This document shows positions 15,151 to 24,500 of a DNA stretch of 64,000 nucleotides, piece after piece. The notes under the pieces are model-generated. The model worked only from the letters and a program-made list of their open reading frames with translations, was not told where the DNA came from and made no database searches. The stretch's first letter is position 1, and each line of letters starts with the position of its first letter. The DNA is from Labedaea rhizosphaerae (lineage in GTDB: Bacteria; Actinomycetota; Actinomycetes; Mycobacteriales; Pseudonocardiaceae): assembly GCF_004362825.1 (NCBI RefSeq), contig NZ_SNXZ01000001.1, positions 1,488,001 through 1,552,000 of the forward strand, written 5' to 3'. The translations under genes and the position numbers were made by a program.

Positions 15151-15756
15151 GTGTCAAGTAGCCGGAAGGTGAAGGCGGCCGAGACCGAGGCGGCGCTGAA
15201 GGAAGCGGCCCGCAGGCTCTTCGTCGAGCAGGGGTTCCTGAAGACCAAGATCACCGACATCACCAAGGCGGCCGGCCGGTCGACCGGCTCGTTCTATGAG
15301 CACTTCGCGAGTAAGGACGACCTGCTGGTGGTGCTGCTGCTCGACATGCACGGCCAGGCGCACGACTCGCTGGCCGGCGCCCACCCGCGCGAGCACGACC
15401 TCACCGACCGGGCCCAGCTGCGCACGCACGTGGCCGTGACCTGGCAGGTCATGAAGGACAACTTCCCGGTGATGGTGGCCATGCGGGACGCCGCCGCTGC
15501 GAAGGGCGCGGGTGCGGCCGAGTTGTGGGAGCAGCTGGTCGACGACACGTCCGTGCTCAAGGGCCACCTGGACTACGCGCGCGAGCAGGGGCGTGAGCTC
15601 CCGGGTGACTCGACGCTGCTCGCGGCGGCGATGGGCGGCCTGATCTCGACCCTCGCGTTCGCGCTCATGTCCACCGACGACCCGCCGTACTCCGACGACG
15701 AGGTCGTCGACACCATCACCGACCTGCTGCTGCGGGGCCTTCGCGGGGCAGGGTGA
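15151..15756 (+). CDS. TetR-family transcriptional regulator
   Basis: 201 residues. The DNA-binding domain is standard: AALKEAARRLFVEQGFLKTKITDITKAAGRSTGSFYEHFASKDDLL, with the FYxHFxSKDDL signature. The ligand-binding half is helical, including WQVMKDNFPVMVAMRDAAAA, which resembles TetR_C domains of actinomycete stress regulators. It starts at GTG 15151 immediately after the 46-bp dyad, with no strong Shine-Dalgarno, so the message may be leaderless. It probably represses itself and the divergent monooxygenase. The last 41 bases overlap the 3' end of the converging histidine kinase gene. Confidence 0.8.
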   Translation: MSSSRKVKAAETEAALKEAARRLFVEQGFLKTKITDITKAAGRSTGSFYEHFASKDDLLVVLLLDMHGQAHDSLAGAHPREHDLTDRAQLRTHVAVTWQVMKDNFPVMVAMRDAAAAKGAGAAELWEQLVDDTSVLKGHLDYAREQGRELPGDSTLLAAAMGGLISTLAFALMSTDDPPYSDDEVVDTITDLLLRGLRGAG

Positions 15757-17104
15757 TCGTGAAGCAGGCGCCGCCTTCCGGCGCCGGTCCGGCCGTGATG
15801 GTGCCGCCGAGCCGGGTGACCAGGCCGTGGACCAGGGCCAGCCCGATGCCGGTGCCACCGGGGCGGCTCGCGCGGTAGCGCTCGTGCAGGGCGCCGCGCT
15901 GGAACGCCACCGCGTAGTCCTGTTCGGACAGCCCGGGTCCGCCGTCGCGGACCTGCAGGACGGCGCCGGTCTGGGTCGGCGCGAGGGACAACACCAACGG
16001 CGCGCCCGAAGGGCTCACCCGCACGGCGTTCTCGGCCAGGCCGTCCACCACTTGGCGCAACCGCCGCGGATCCGTCGCGACCACGACCGGGAACTCCACT
16101 GTGGACAACTCGAAGCGCAGCCCGGCCGTCTCGGCACGGGCCTGCCACACCCGGGCCGAGTCCTCGACCAGCGCGGTCAGGTCCACGTTGGCGATGTCCA
16201 GGCGGAAGTCGTCCGCGCCGAGCCGGGCGAGGTCGAGCAGGTCGCTGACCAGCCGGTCCAGCCGGTTGGCCTCCTGCTCGATGGTCCGCCCGGTGGCGGG
16301 CACTTCGTCGCCGGTCACCACGCCGTCGGCCAGCGACTCGGCGAACCCGCGCACGGCGGTCAACGGCGTGCGCAGCTCGTGCGACACCGACAGCAGGAAC
16401 TCGCGCTGCCGCGACTCGCTGTACTGTAACGCCGTGGCCAGCGTGTTCACCGCGGTGGCGACCTCGGCGACCTCGCGCGGGCCTTCCACGGGTGCGCGCA
16501 GGTCCCGTCGGCCGCGGCTCATCTCCCCGGCCACGCCCGCGGTTCGGCGCAGCGACCGGGACAACACCCGGGCCAGCAACAACCCCGCGACCGCGGCGAT
16601 CCCCAGTCCGATCGCCAAGGAGAACAACACGTTGCGGAACAGCGTCCGCTCGGTCCCCTTCGCCGTCTCGACCTCGCGCACCAGCGCGACGCCGGTCTTC
16701 GTCCCCGTCCCGCGCAGCTCCACCAGCAGCGTGCGGCCGTTGACCTGCACCGCTTTGAACGCCGATTCGTCGCCGGTCACCGACGGGAGCCCGGCCTGGC
16801 GTGCCGCGCGCACCGCGTCCGTGCTCGCGCCGAGCAGTTCGCCGTTCCCGCGCAACAACACCGTGTCCACGCCTTGCCCGCGCAGCACCTCGGTCACCTT
16901 GCGCAGGCCCGTGCGCGACCCGGGCCCCGTGTCGGCGATCTGCCCGGCGACCACGTCGGCCTGGTCGGCCAGCGACTGCCGGGACACCTCACGGGCCGCG
17001 TTGTTCACCAGCCGGGCCGCGACGCCGGCGGCCACGAGCACCGCGATCGCCGCCACGCCAAGGCAAAGCGCCGTGATCCGCACGGCCAGCGACGCGCGCC
17101 TCAT
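15716..17104 (-). CDS. Sensor histidine kinase of an OmpR-type two-component system
   Basis: 462 residues. Two transmembrane helices (about residues 10-33 and 158-179) enclose an extracytoplasmic sensor of about 125 residues. A HAMP linker follows (SRSLRRTAGVAGEMSRGRRDL). The H-box LLSVSHELRTPLTAVRG has phospho-accepting His242, and the ATPase domain shows the N-box GLAENAVRVS and glycine boxes DGGPGLSE and GGTGIGLALVHGL. All catalytic elements are intact. The start ATG 17104 overlaps the response regulator stop by four bases. The 3' end overlaps the converging TetR gene by 41 bases. The stimulus is unknown; two small exported proteins encoded first in the same operon may take part in sensing (inference). 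Confidence 0.9.
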   Translation of the reverse strand: MRRASLAVRITALCLGVAAIAVLVAAGVAARLVNNAAREVSRQSLADQADVVAGQIADTGPGSRTGLRKVTEVLRGQGVDTVLLRGNGELLGASTDAVRAARQAGLPSVTGDESAFKAVQVNGRTLLVELRGTGTKTGVALVREVETAKGTERTLFRNVLFSLAIGLGIAAVAGLLLARVLSRSLRRTAGVAGEMSRGRRDLRAPVEGPREVAEVATAVNTLATALQYSESRQREFLLSVSHELRTPLTAVRGFAESLADGVVTGDEVPATGRTIEQEANRLDRLVSDLLDLARLGADDFRLDIANVDLTALVEDSARVWQARAETAGLRFELSTVEFPVVVATDPRRLRQVVDGLAENAVRVSPSGAPLVLSLAPTQTGAVLQVRDGGPGLSEQDYAVAFQRGALHERYRASRPGGTGIGLALVHGLVTRLGGTITAGPAPEGGACFTITLPREGPAAAGR

Positions 17105-17799
17105 GCCGCGTCCGCCGAGTAGCCGACGCCGCGCACCGTCCGAATGGGACTGTGGGCGCCGAGCTTGGCCCGCAGCTGCGCCACGTGCACGTCCACGGTC
17201 CGCGTCCCGGCCGCCGCCGAGTAACCCCACACGGCGCTGAGCAGCTGCGCGCGCTCGAACACGCGGCCGGGCTGGCGCATCAGGTGGGCGAGGAGGTCGA
17301 ACTCGGTCGAGGTGAGCGCGACCTCCTCATCCCCCGCCCACGCCCGGCGCTGGTCGAGGTCGACCCGAGTGCCGCCGACCGTCAACACGGTGCCGGACGC
17401 GGGGAGCGAGGCCCGGCGCAGCACCGACCGCAGCCGGGCGAGGAGTTCCCGTGGGCTGAAGGGTTTGGTGACGTAGTCGTCGGCCCCGATCTCCAGCCCG
17501 ATGACCCGGTCGACCTCCTCGTCCCGCGCGGTCACGAACAGCACCGGCGTCCAGTCGTCCGCGGCCCGCATCGCGCGGCAGACCTCGATGCCGTCGGCGC
17601 CGGGCAGGCCGATGTCCAGCACGACGGCCACCGGTTTGGCCGCGCGCACGGCGGCGAGCGCGGCCGGGCCATCGGTGACGACCTGCGTGCCGAAGCCGTC
17701 CTTGCGCAGGTACAGGCAGATTAGGTCGGCGATGGCGCGGTCGTCCTCGACGACGAGCACGAGCCCCTTAGGTGCGGTCACGGGCGCAGATGCTGCCAC
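17101..17799 (-). CDS. OmpR/PhoB-type response regulator
   Basis: 232 residues. The receiver domain (about 12-125) has the acidic pair EDD, phospho-acceptor Asp62 in VVLDIGLPGADG, the conserved Thr in VLFVTARD and Lys in DDYVTKPFSPREL. The C-terminal winged helix (about 135-232) shows LTSTEFDLLAHLMRQPGRVF, the recognition helix region TVDVHVAQLRAKLG and the ending IRTVRGVGYSAD. GTG 17799 directly abuts the stop of the small lipoprotein-like gene, and the gene overlaps the kinase start by four bases, so the four genes form one operon. It is the transcriptional output of the neighbouring kinase. Confidence 0.9.
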   Translation of the reverse strand: MAASAPVTAPKGLVLVVEDDRAIADLICLYLRKDGFGTQVVTDGPAALAAVRAAKPVAVVLDIGLPGADGIEVCRAMRAADDWTPVLFVTARDEEVDRVIGLEIGADDYVTKPFSPRELLARLRSVLRRASLPASGTVLTVGGTRVDLDQRRAWAGDEEVALTSTEFDLLAHLMRQPGRVFERAQLLSAVWGYSAAAGTRTVDVHVAQLRAKLGAHSPIRTVRGVGYSADAA

Positions 17800-17964
17800 T
17801 CAAGGCTGGTTCACGTCCGCCTCGATGCTCGCCAGCGTCGAGTCGATCTGGTCGAACTGCGAGGTGTCGGCCGGGCTGGTCGGTCCGGTCGCCTGGTCGG
17901 CCCGGCAGCCGCCGCACAGCACGAGTGCGAGTGCGGCGGCCGCGAGCAGGGCGGCGCGCCTCAC
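17800..17964 (-). CDS. Small exported protein, possible lipoprotein, in a two-component operon
   Basis: 54 residues starting at GTG 17964, overlapping the upstream gene by four bases (GTGA) and ending directly before the response regulator GTG. The first 20 residues are VRRAALLAAAALALVLCGGC, a charged N-terminus and hydrophobic core ending at a Cys; the lipobox (C-G-G-C) is poor, so either lipid attachment or ordinary secretion is possible. The mature part is Asp/Ser/Thr-rich (PTSPADTSQFDQIDSTLASI). Small proteins of this kind sit before actinobacterial sensor kinases; a role in signal perception is inference. Confidence 0.6.
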   Translation of the reverse strand: MRRAALLAAAALALVLCGGCRADQATGPTSPADTSQFDQIDSTLASIEADVNQP

Positions 17965-18359
17965 TTGCTGCCGCCGCAGTACTTGGCCGAGAAGTCGGTG
18001 GCCCACTGGTTGATCTGGTTGAGCTTGTCCACCTGGCCCGCGCGCCGGCTCGCCCGCTCGGTGAGCAGCTGCGCGGTGGTGGTGCGCCCGGCGGCCTTCT
18101 CCTTCTGGGCGCGGGCCTGCAGCCACTTCGTCGAGCCGCGGGTGTTCTCGTCGCCGTTGATCCGGGCGACGAGCTTCTTGGTGCGCTCCTGCACCTTCGG
18201 CAGGCGCTTCGTGCAGAGGAACTGGGCTTGGTCGGCGGAGAGGGTGACGGTGATGGGCCCGGGCGTCGGTGCCGGGTCGGCGGACGCGATGGCGGGGGCG
18301 GCGACGGCGAGGCACGCGGCGAGGCAACCGGCCGCGGCGAACTTCCTGGTCAGTGACAT
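17961..18359 (-). CDS. Secreted helical protein, first gene of the two-component operon
   Basis: 132 residues. A signal peptide spans residues 1-27 (MSLTRKFAAAGCLAACLAVA, cleavage after IASA). The mature protein is basic and helical (RLPKVQERTKKLVARING, RAQKEKAAGRTTTAQLLTERASRRAG) and has two cysteines, in QFLCTKRL and at the end in YCGGSK, which could form a disulfide. No enzyme motif is seen. It leads the minus-strand operon that also encodes a 54-residue exported protein, a response regulator and a histidine kinase, all joined by overlaps or direct abutment. That tight coupling suggests the secreted proteins modulate or report on the kinase signal. Confidence 0.75.
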   Translation of the reverse strand: MSLTRKFAAAGCLAACLAVAAPAIASADPAPTPGPITVTLSADQAQFLCTKRLPKVQERTKKLVARINGDENTRGSTKWLQARAQKEKAAGRTTTAQLLTERASRRAGQVDKLNQINQWATDFSAKYCGGSK

Positions 18360-18410
18360 GCCCTCACTGTGCCGGGGGTGTGTACGAGCTCCGTGGGGGC
18401 GATGTTCGGG

Positions 18411-18974
18411 TCACGTAAAGGTGGGCGCGAGCATCGCCACCGTGCCCAGGGCCATCACCACCTGGCACGCCCCGGTGCGGCGGGTCCCCGGCCGCGGCAA
18501 CGCGACCCACGCGATCCGTCCCGCGTGGACCAGCAGGTACCCCGCGAGCAGCCAGCCGACGACCGGCACCGCGACCGACCCGATCGAGTGGTTGGAAGAC
18601 CAGGCCGCGCCCATGTCCATGTGCTCGTTCCGGCTCGCGACCATCAGGTAGAACATCGCGGCCGCACCCAGCGCGTGGTGCAGCGTGCTGCCGTGCCAGT
18701 CGGGCACCGGCGTGCCGCGGGCGAGCAGCCACGCACCGGCGAACCACACGGCGAGCAGGAGGAAGACGGTCTCCCAGCCGGCGTGCGGCAGCGGCCCGCC
18801 GACCGGCGACACCATCACCGCCATGCCGACGCCCATCAGCACGTGGGCGAGGTCGACGGCGCGGGCGCAGCCGGGGTAGTCGCGCCCGGCGCGGACCAGC
18901 CGCACGACGCAGTACGCCGAAACCCCGAGGAACGGGCCGGTCAGCAGCCAGCGCAACCACTCCGGACCGCTCAT
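18411..18974 (-). CDS. DUF5134-type membrane protein
   Basis: 187 residues from ATG 18974 (GGAGG seven bases upstream). Five or six hydrophobic helices are visible: WLRWLLTGPFLGVSAYCVVRL, AHVLMGVGMAVMVS, TVFLLLAVWFAGAWLL, LGAAAMFYLMVAS, VPVVGWLLAGYLLVHA and CQVVMALGTVAMLA. His residues in DLAHVLMG and STLHHALGAA and the HMDMGAA segment resemble metal-contacting positions of DUF5134 proteins of actinomycetes, where Met/His-rich helices suggest copper handling (inference). The family has no established function. About 50 bases separate it from the two-component operon downstream. Confidence 0.7.
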   Translation of the reverse strand: MSGPEWLRWLLTGPFLGVSAYCVVRLVRAGRDYPGCARAVDLAHVLMGVGMAVMVSPVGGPLPHAGWETVFLLLAVWFAGAWLLARGTPVPDWHGSTLHHALGAAAMFYLMVASRNEHMDMGAAWSSNHSIGSVAVPVVGWLLAGYLLVHAGRIAWVALPRPGTRRTGACQVVMALGTVAMLAPTFT

Positions 18975-19186
18975 CGACGAGCCTCCGATCGGACGGCTGT
19001 CACTGAACGTAGCCGACTCGATGCCCCGCGTGCCATCGGACAACCGGGCGACCACGTCCGGGGGCAACTCGCCGATTGTTCACCGGCTGTGACCTCAACT
19101 GGGCCGTTTCCCTGGCCGTAGGGGTGCCGCTCCACTAAGTTCTGCTCGACAGGCGGAAACGCCCAGGGGAGGCGGAGAGACTACCG

Positions 19187-20539
19187 ATGGTGACGACCGC
19201 CGCGCCGGAGACCGGGGGTCGGCGGGTACGCAGCATCCCGGCCACGATGGTGCGCAACCTGACCGAGTCGGCGGCCACGTCGCCGGGCCGGCTGACCCTG
19301 ATCATGGTCGGCTTGTTCCTGCTGACCGTGGTGACGTCGGTGGTCGGTGTGACCACCGTGCTCAGCCGCCAGAACACCATCGACGACCTGATCAACCACC
19401 AGGAACCGCTCTCCGCGGCCTCGCAGCAGATCTACCGGTCGCTGTCCGATGCGGACGCGACCGCGTCCTCGGCGTTCCTCGCCGGGGGCGTCGAGCCCGC
19501 CGACCTGCGCTCACGCTATGAAGCCGACATCGCGCAGGCCGGGGCCGCGCTCGCCAAGGCGGCCGGTGACGTGGGTGGCGTCGAGGGCGCCGCGCAGCAG
19601 GTCAACCAGCTCTCCCAGGCGCTGCCCGTCTACACCGGACTCGTCGAGACGGCCCGGGCCAACAACCGCCAGGGCTTCCCGACCGGCGGCGCCTACCTGC
19701 GCGAGGCGTCCACGCTGATGCGCAGCGAGCTGCTGCCCGCCGCGCAGGAGCTCTTCCGCATCGACATCGAGCGGCTGAACGAGGGCGAGGACGACGCGAC
19801 CGCGATCCCGTGGTTCCTGACCGGGTTCACGGCACTGCTGTTGGCCGCGTTGATCGCCAGCCAGATCTACCTGACCAAGCGCACGAACCGGCTGCTCAAC
19901 GTGGGGTTGCTGGTCGCCACGATCGCCGTCGGCGTCGGCGTGATCTGGGGCGCGCTGGCCATGGTGGTCGGCTCGGCGCACATCTCCAGCGCCAACCGGG
20001 ACGGCTCGCAACAGGTCGACGTGCTGGTGCAGGCCCGGATCGTGGCGTTGCAGTGCCGCGCCAACGAGACGCTGACCCTGGTGGCGCGCGGCGACGGCCC
20101 GCAGTACGAGACCGACTACCAGAAGCTGATTCCTGGCCTGGTCGCGAAAGACGGCGGACCGGGCACGCTGCTGGCCAAGGCCAAGGACCTCGCCGCGGAC
20201 AACGCGCAGACCTCGAGCAGCGTCAACGCCGCGATCGACAGCGCGTCGAAGTGGCACAACGCGCACCTGGAGATCCGCAAGACCGACGACGAGGGCGACT
20301 ACCAAGCCGCGGTCAAGGCGGCCACCGGCACCGAGCCGACCAGCGCCGCGCAACTGTTCGCCAAGCTCGACAGCAGCCTCGACGACGCGATCATGAGCGG
20401 CCGCAAGGCGTTCGTCGAACGCGCCGACGAGGCGGGCAAGACCCTCACCGGGCTGGGGCCCGGGCTTGCCGTCCTCGGCCTGGTCGCCCTCGCCGGGGTG
20501 ACAATGGGGATCAGACGGCGACTGCAGGAGTACCGGTGA
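19187..20539 (+). CDS. glnX: GlnX-like membrane sensor protein of the PknG pathway
   Basis: 450 residues. A cytoplasmic N-terminus (1-35) leads into TM1 (LTLIMVGLFLLTVVTSVVGV), an extracytoplasmic helical domain of about 150 residues, TM2 and TM3 (WFLTGFTALLLAALIAS and GLLVATIAVGVGVIWGALAM), a second helical extracytoplasmic domain of about 170 residues and a final TM near 430. The order membrane protein - glutamine-type binding lipoprotein - PknG is the conserved mycobacterial operon Rv0412c-Rv0411c-Rv0410c. There GlnX relays amino-acid (Asp/Glu) binding by GlnH across the membrane to the kinase (established knowledge). The gene overlaps glnH by four bases. Identification rests on gene order and architecture. 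Confidence 0.85.
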   Translation: MVTTAAPETGGRRVRSIPATMVRNLTESAATSPGRLTLIMVGLFLLTVVTSVVGVTTVLSRQNTIDDLINHQEPLSAASQQIYRSLSDADATASSAFLAGGVEPADLRSRYEADIAQAGAALAKAAGDVGGVEGAAQQVNQLSQALPVYTGLVETARANNRQGFPTGGAYLREASTLMRSELLPAAQELFRIDIERLNEGEDDATAIPWFLTGFTALLLAALIASQIYLTKRTNRLLNVGLLVATIAVGVGVIWGALAMVVGSAHISSANRDGSQQVDVLVQARIVALQCRANETLTLVARGDGPQYETDYQKLIPGLVAKDGGPGTLLAKAKDLAADNAQTSSSVNAAIDSASKWHNAHLEIRKTDDEGDYQAAVKAATGTEPTSAAQLFAKLDSSLDDAIMSGRKAFVERADEAGKTLTGLGPGLAVLGLVALAGVTMGIRRRLQEYR

Positions 20540-21513
20540 GAAGGATGCGCAAGCTCTTCGGCGCGCTCGCGGCCGCACTGGCGCTGGCCGGCTGTTCGTC
20601 GAGCCTGCAGCCGGTCGACCCGGCGCCCGCGGGTGCGGTGCAGCAGCCGCAACCGGCCGGGGTGGGTGGCGGCGAGCCGTCGGACACGGCCTCGACCTCG
20701 AGCTGCGACCCGAACGCGATCAGCCTGCGCCCCAGCGGTTCGCTGCCCGCGCCCGGCCAGTTCCCGGCCGGGTCCCGGCTCAAGAAGATCCACGACCGCG
20801 GCTACCTGCGGGCCGGCATCGACCAGAACACCTACCTGTTCGGCTTCCGCAACCTCACCACCAACCAGATGGAGGGGTTCGACATCGACCGGGTCCGCGA
20901 GATCGCGAAGGCGATCTTCGGCGACCCGGACAAGGTGCAGTTCAAGGTGATCACGTCCAAGGAGCGCGAGGCCGCGCTGGCGGGCGACGAGGTCGACGTC
21001 GTGGCCCGCACCTACTCGGTCACCTGCGCACGCGCCAAGATCGTGGACTTCTCGGCGGTCTACTACACGGCCGGGCAGCGCGTGCTGGTCGACCGCCGGT
21101 CCAAGGCCACCAGCCTGGACGACCTGGCCGGCAAGAAGGTCTGCGCGGCCAGCGGCTCCACGTCGATCAAGAAGCTGACCGGCTACCCGTCCAAGCCGGT
21201 CCCGGTCTCGGTGCCCACCTACGCCGACTGCCTGATCATGTTGCAGCAAGGGCAGGTGGACGCCGTGTCCACGGACGACACGATCCTCGCGGGCATGGTC
21301 AAGCAGGACCCGAACCTGAAGATGGTGGGCAAGCAGATCACCGAGGAGCCCTACGGCATCGGCATCAAGAAGGGCGACGACAACTTCGTGCGGTTCGTCA
21401 ACGGCGTGCTGCAGCAGTCGATCAGCTCGGGCGCCTGGCAGGCGAGCTACAACAAGTGGTTGCGTGGCACCGGTGAAGAGCAGCCGGTGCCGACGCTTCG
21501 GTACCGGGACTGA
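20536..21513 (+). CDS. glnH: GlnH-like solute-binding lipoprotein
   Basis: 325 residues. GTG 20536 has GGAG six bases upstream and overlaps glnX by four bases. The lipobox LALAGC places the lipidated cysteine at residue 20. A Pro/Gln/Ser linker follows, then a type 3 periplasmic binding protein domain: LKKIHDRGYLRAGIDQNTYLFGFRN, MEGFDIDRVREIAKAIFG, VVARTYSVTCARAKIVDFS, LAGKKVCAASGSTSIKKL and VDAVSTDDTILAGM. This is the amino-acid-binding fold of glutamine-type transport receptors, but no ABC permease or ATPase is nearby. As in mycobacteria it most likely presents Asp/Glu to GlnX to control PknG. Confidence 0.9.
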   Translation: MRRMRKLFGALAAALALAGCSSSLQPVDPAPAGAVQQPQPAGVGGGEPSDTASTSSCDPNAISLRPSGSLPAPGQFPAGSRLKKIHDRGYLRAGIDQNTYLFGFRNLTTNQMEGFDIDRVREIAKAIFGDPDKVQFKVITSKEREAALAGDEVDVVARTYSVTCARAKIVDFSAVYYTAGQRVLVDRRSKATSLDDLAGKKVCAASGSTSIKKLTGYPSKPVPVSVPTYADCLIMLQQGQVDAVSTDDTILAGMVKQDPNLKMVGKQITEEPYGIGIKKGDDNFVRFVNGVLQQSISSGAWQASYNKWLRGTGEEQPVPTLRYRD

Positions 21514-21525
21514 CGAGGGGCGGTC

Positions 21526-24500
21526 ATGGCATCACCTTCAGCATGTCCGAGACCGGGTTGTTCCGGCGAGCTCACCAAGGGCGTGTGCCCGAAGTGCGGG
21601 TACGTCGACACCGCGCAGGCCGCCGGCGACAGCCCGATCGACGCGGCGTTCGGCTCGGGCTGGTTCCGTGACCCGGAGGTGCTGAGCGGGTCGATGCCCT
21701 CACCGCCGCGCCCAGAAGGTGCGGAGGGCGGGCGGCACCGGTCGCCGGCCGAGTCCGAAGCGGCTTCGGTGGCGCGCGCGGCGCACACGCCGAGCCCGAC
21801 CCCACGGCTGCGCCCGGCGGATCCCGGCGCCGCCGAGCAGCCGCCCCGGCCTGCGCCGGGCCAGCCGCCACGGCCCGGGCCGTGGCCACAAGGTCAAGCG
21901 CCACAAGGACAGGCGCCGCAAGGCCAGCCGTTCCCGCCGCAAGGTCGGCCGCCGCAGCCGTTCGGCCAAGGTCAAGCGCCGCAGGGCTCGCCCATGCCGA
22001 ACCCCCAAGGCCAGCCCGCACCTGGGCAACCCGGGCAACCCGGGCAACCGCAAGGTCAGCCCGGCCAGCGCCCGTTCGGTCAGCCCGGCCAACCGCCGTT
22101 TGGTCAGCCGCTGCCGGGCGAGCCGCGACGGCAGCCCGTGTCGCAGGGTCAGCCATCGCAGGGCCAGCCCTTCCCCGGCCAAGGTCAGCAGCACGGCCAG
22201 CCGGTGCCGACTCCGCCTTCGGGCCAGTCGCTGCCGATGGGTCAGCCCTCCCAACCCTTCCCAGGCCAAGGCCAGCTGGGGCAGCCGTCGCAGGGGCAGC
22301 CCTTCCCGCCCTCGGCTCCGCCGCAAAGCCAAGGGCCGCAAGGGCAACCGGCTGGGCTGGCGCCGCACCCCGTCACCCCCGGGCAGTGGCAGGGCATGCA
22401 GGTCCCGCAGGTCACGCCCACACCCGCCGGCACGCCGGACGTCCTGCCCGAGGACGCGCCGCAGCCGACGAGCGTGCTCGGCACGGTCCCGCCCACCCAG
22501 AGCATCGAGCCACCCAAGCCGCAGCCACCCAAGCCGCAGCCGCGCCGGCCGGATCCGACACCGCCGACCGAGATGGTGCGCCCGGTGACCGCGCCCGGCA
22601 GCCAGCCGAGCACCGGTGGCGACCGGTTCCCGCACACGAGCTCACGCAGCACCGGTCCGCGCACCTCGTCGCGGACGAGCGCGCGTGGCCGCCTCGGCGC
22701 CGGTCTGGTCGACGTGCCGGTGGTGCCGGTGCGCGACCCGGCCTCCGCCGTGTTGTCGGATCCCGTTGTCGCGGAGGAGAAGCGCTACTGCAACAACTGC
22801 GGTGCCAAGGTCGGCCGCTCCGCCGGCGGGCGGCCCGGCGTCGCGCAGGGGCAGTGCGAGGCCTGCGGCACCCCGTTCAACTTCAAGCCGCGGCTCGGCC
22901 AGGGCGACCTGGTCGGCGGGCAGTACGAGGTGCTCGGCTGCCTCGCCTACGGCGGGCTCGGCTGGATCTACCTGGCGCGCGACCACAACGTGTCCGACCG
23001 CTGGGTGGTGCTCAAGGGCCTGATCGACACCACGGACGCGACGTCCATGGCCTCGGCGGTGGCCGAGCGGCAGTTCCTGGCCGAGGTCGAGCACCCGAAC
23101 GTCATCAAGATCTACAACTTCGTGCAGCACCCGGACCCGGTGACCGGCACGTCGGTCGGCTACATCGTGATGGAGTACGTCGGCGGGCAGTCGCTGCGCG
23201 AGATCGCGCTCGAACACCACCGTGCGGTGGGCCGGGCCGAGCCGCTGCCGATCGGGCAGGTCATCGCGTACGGGCTGGAGATCCTGCCCGCCATCGGGTA
23301 CCTGCACTCGATGGACGCGTTGTACTGCGACCTCAAGCCCGACAACGTGATCCAGACCGGCGAGCAGCTCAAGCTGATCGACCTCGGCGCGGTGCGGCGC
23401 ACCGACGACTACACGAGCCCGCTCTTCTTCACCCTCGGCTACAGCGCGCCGGAGCTGGCCACCGAGGGCGCGTCGGTCGCGTCCGACATCTACACGGTCG
23501 GCCGCACCCTGGCCGTGCTGTCGATCGAGTTCAACGGTTACACGACCCGCTACAAGCACTCGCTGCCCGGCCCGGACGAGGCGCCGCTGTTCGCGCTCTT
23601 CGGTTCGTACTACCGGATCCTGAAGCGTGCGACCCACGAGAACCCCCGCAAGCGCTTCGCCTCGGCCGAGGAGATGGCCGAGCAGCTGACCGGCGTGCTG
23701 CGCGAGGTCATGGCGCTGGGCACCGGACGGCCGCGACCCGGTGTGTCCACTGTGTTCGGTCTGGAGCCGCGCACGTTCGGCACGGCGTTGTCGGTGGCGG
23801 ACTCGGCGCCGCTGGTGGTGCCCAAGCCGCTCGAGGTGGCCGGCGCGTTGCCGTTGCCGCAGGTGGACACCGACGACCCGGCGGCCGGCGTGCTCGCCAG
23901 CATCACCGCGACCGAACCGGCGGAGCTGATGGACATCCTGTCCGGGGCACCGCAGGACTCGATCGAGGTGCGGCTGCGCATGGTGCGGGCGCACATCGAG
24001 CTGGGCGAGGTGAACCTGGCCGCCGCCGACCTGGCGGGTGCGCGCAGGCTCGCCGCCGGTGTCGAGGACTGGCGCCTGGACTGGTACGACGGGCTGATCG
24101 CGCTGGCCAAGGGCCAGCCCCTCGACGCGCACGCGTCGTTCGACCGGGTCTACGACGCGATGCCGGGCGAGATCGCGCCGAAGCTGGCCCTGGGGGTGAC
24201 CGCGGAGTACGCGGGCGACTGGTTCGGCGCGGCCCGGTTCTACGAGCTGGTGTGGCGCACGGACCACGCGTACGTGAGCGCGGCGTTCGGCCTGGCGCGG
24301 GTGTACCTGCAGCAGGGTGCACGGGCCGGTGCGATCGAGGTGCTGGAGTCGGTGCCCGAGAGCTCGACCCACCACGTCGCCGCGCAGGTCGCCGCCATCA
24401 AGATCAAGACCCGGGCCCAGGAAACCCGTCAGGTCGAACAGGACCTGCACGACGCGGCCCGCAAGCTGGAACGCTTGACCCTGGATGCCGAGCGCCGGAC

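Noticed and set aside
16095-16115. Single TGTGGACAA inside the histidine kinase gene
   Set aside because: Single copies of this 9-mer occur inside genes and are explained by codon usage; only the intergenic pairs with fixed spacing were kept as an element.
21850-22400. Repetitive Pro/Gly/Gln-coding DNA considered as a CRISPR-like or satellite array
   Set aside because: The repeats are in frame within pknG, vary at third positions and have no regular spacer length; they are low-complexity protein coding. No CRISPR array or cas gene was seen anywhere in the window.
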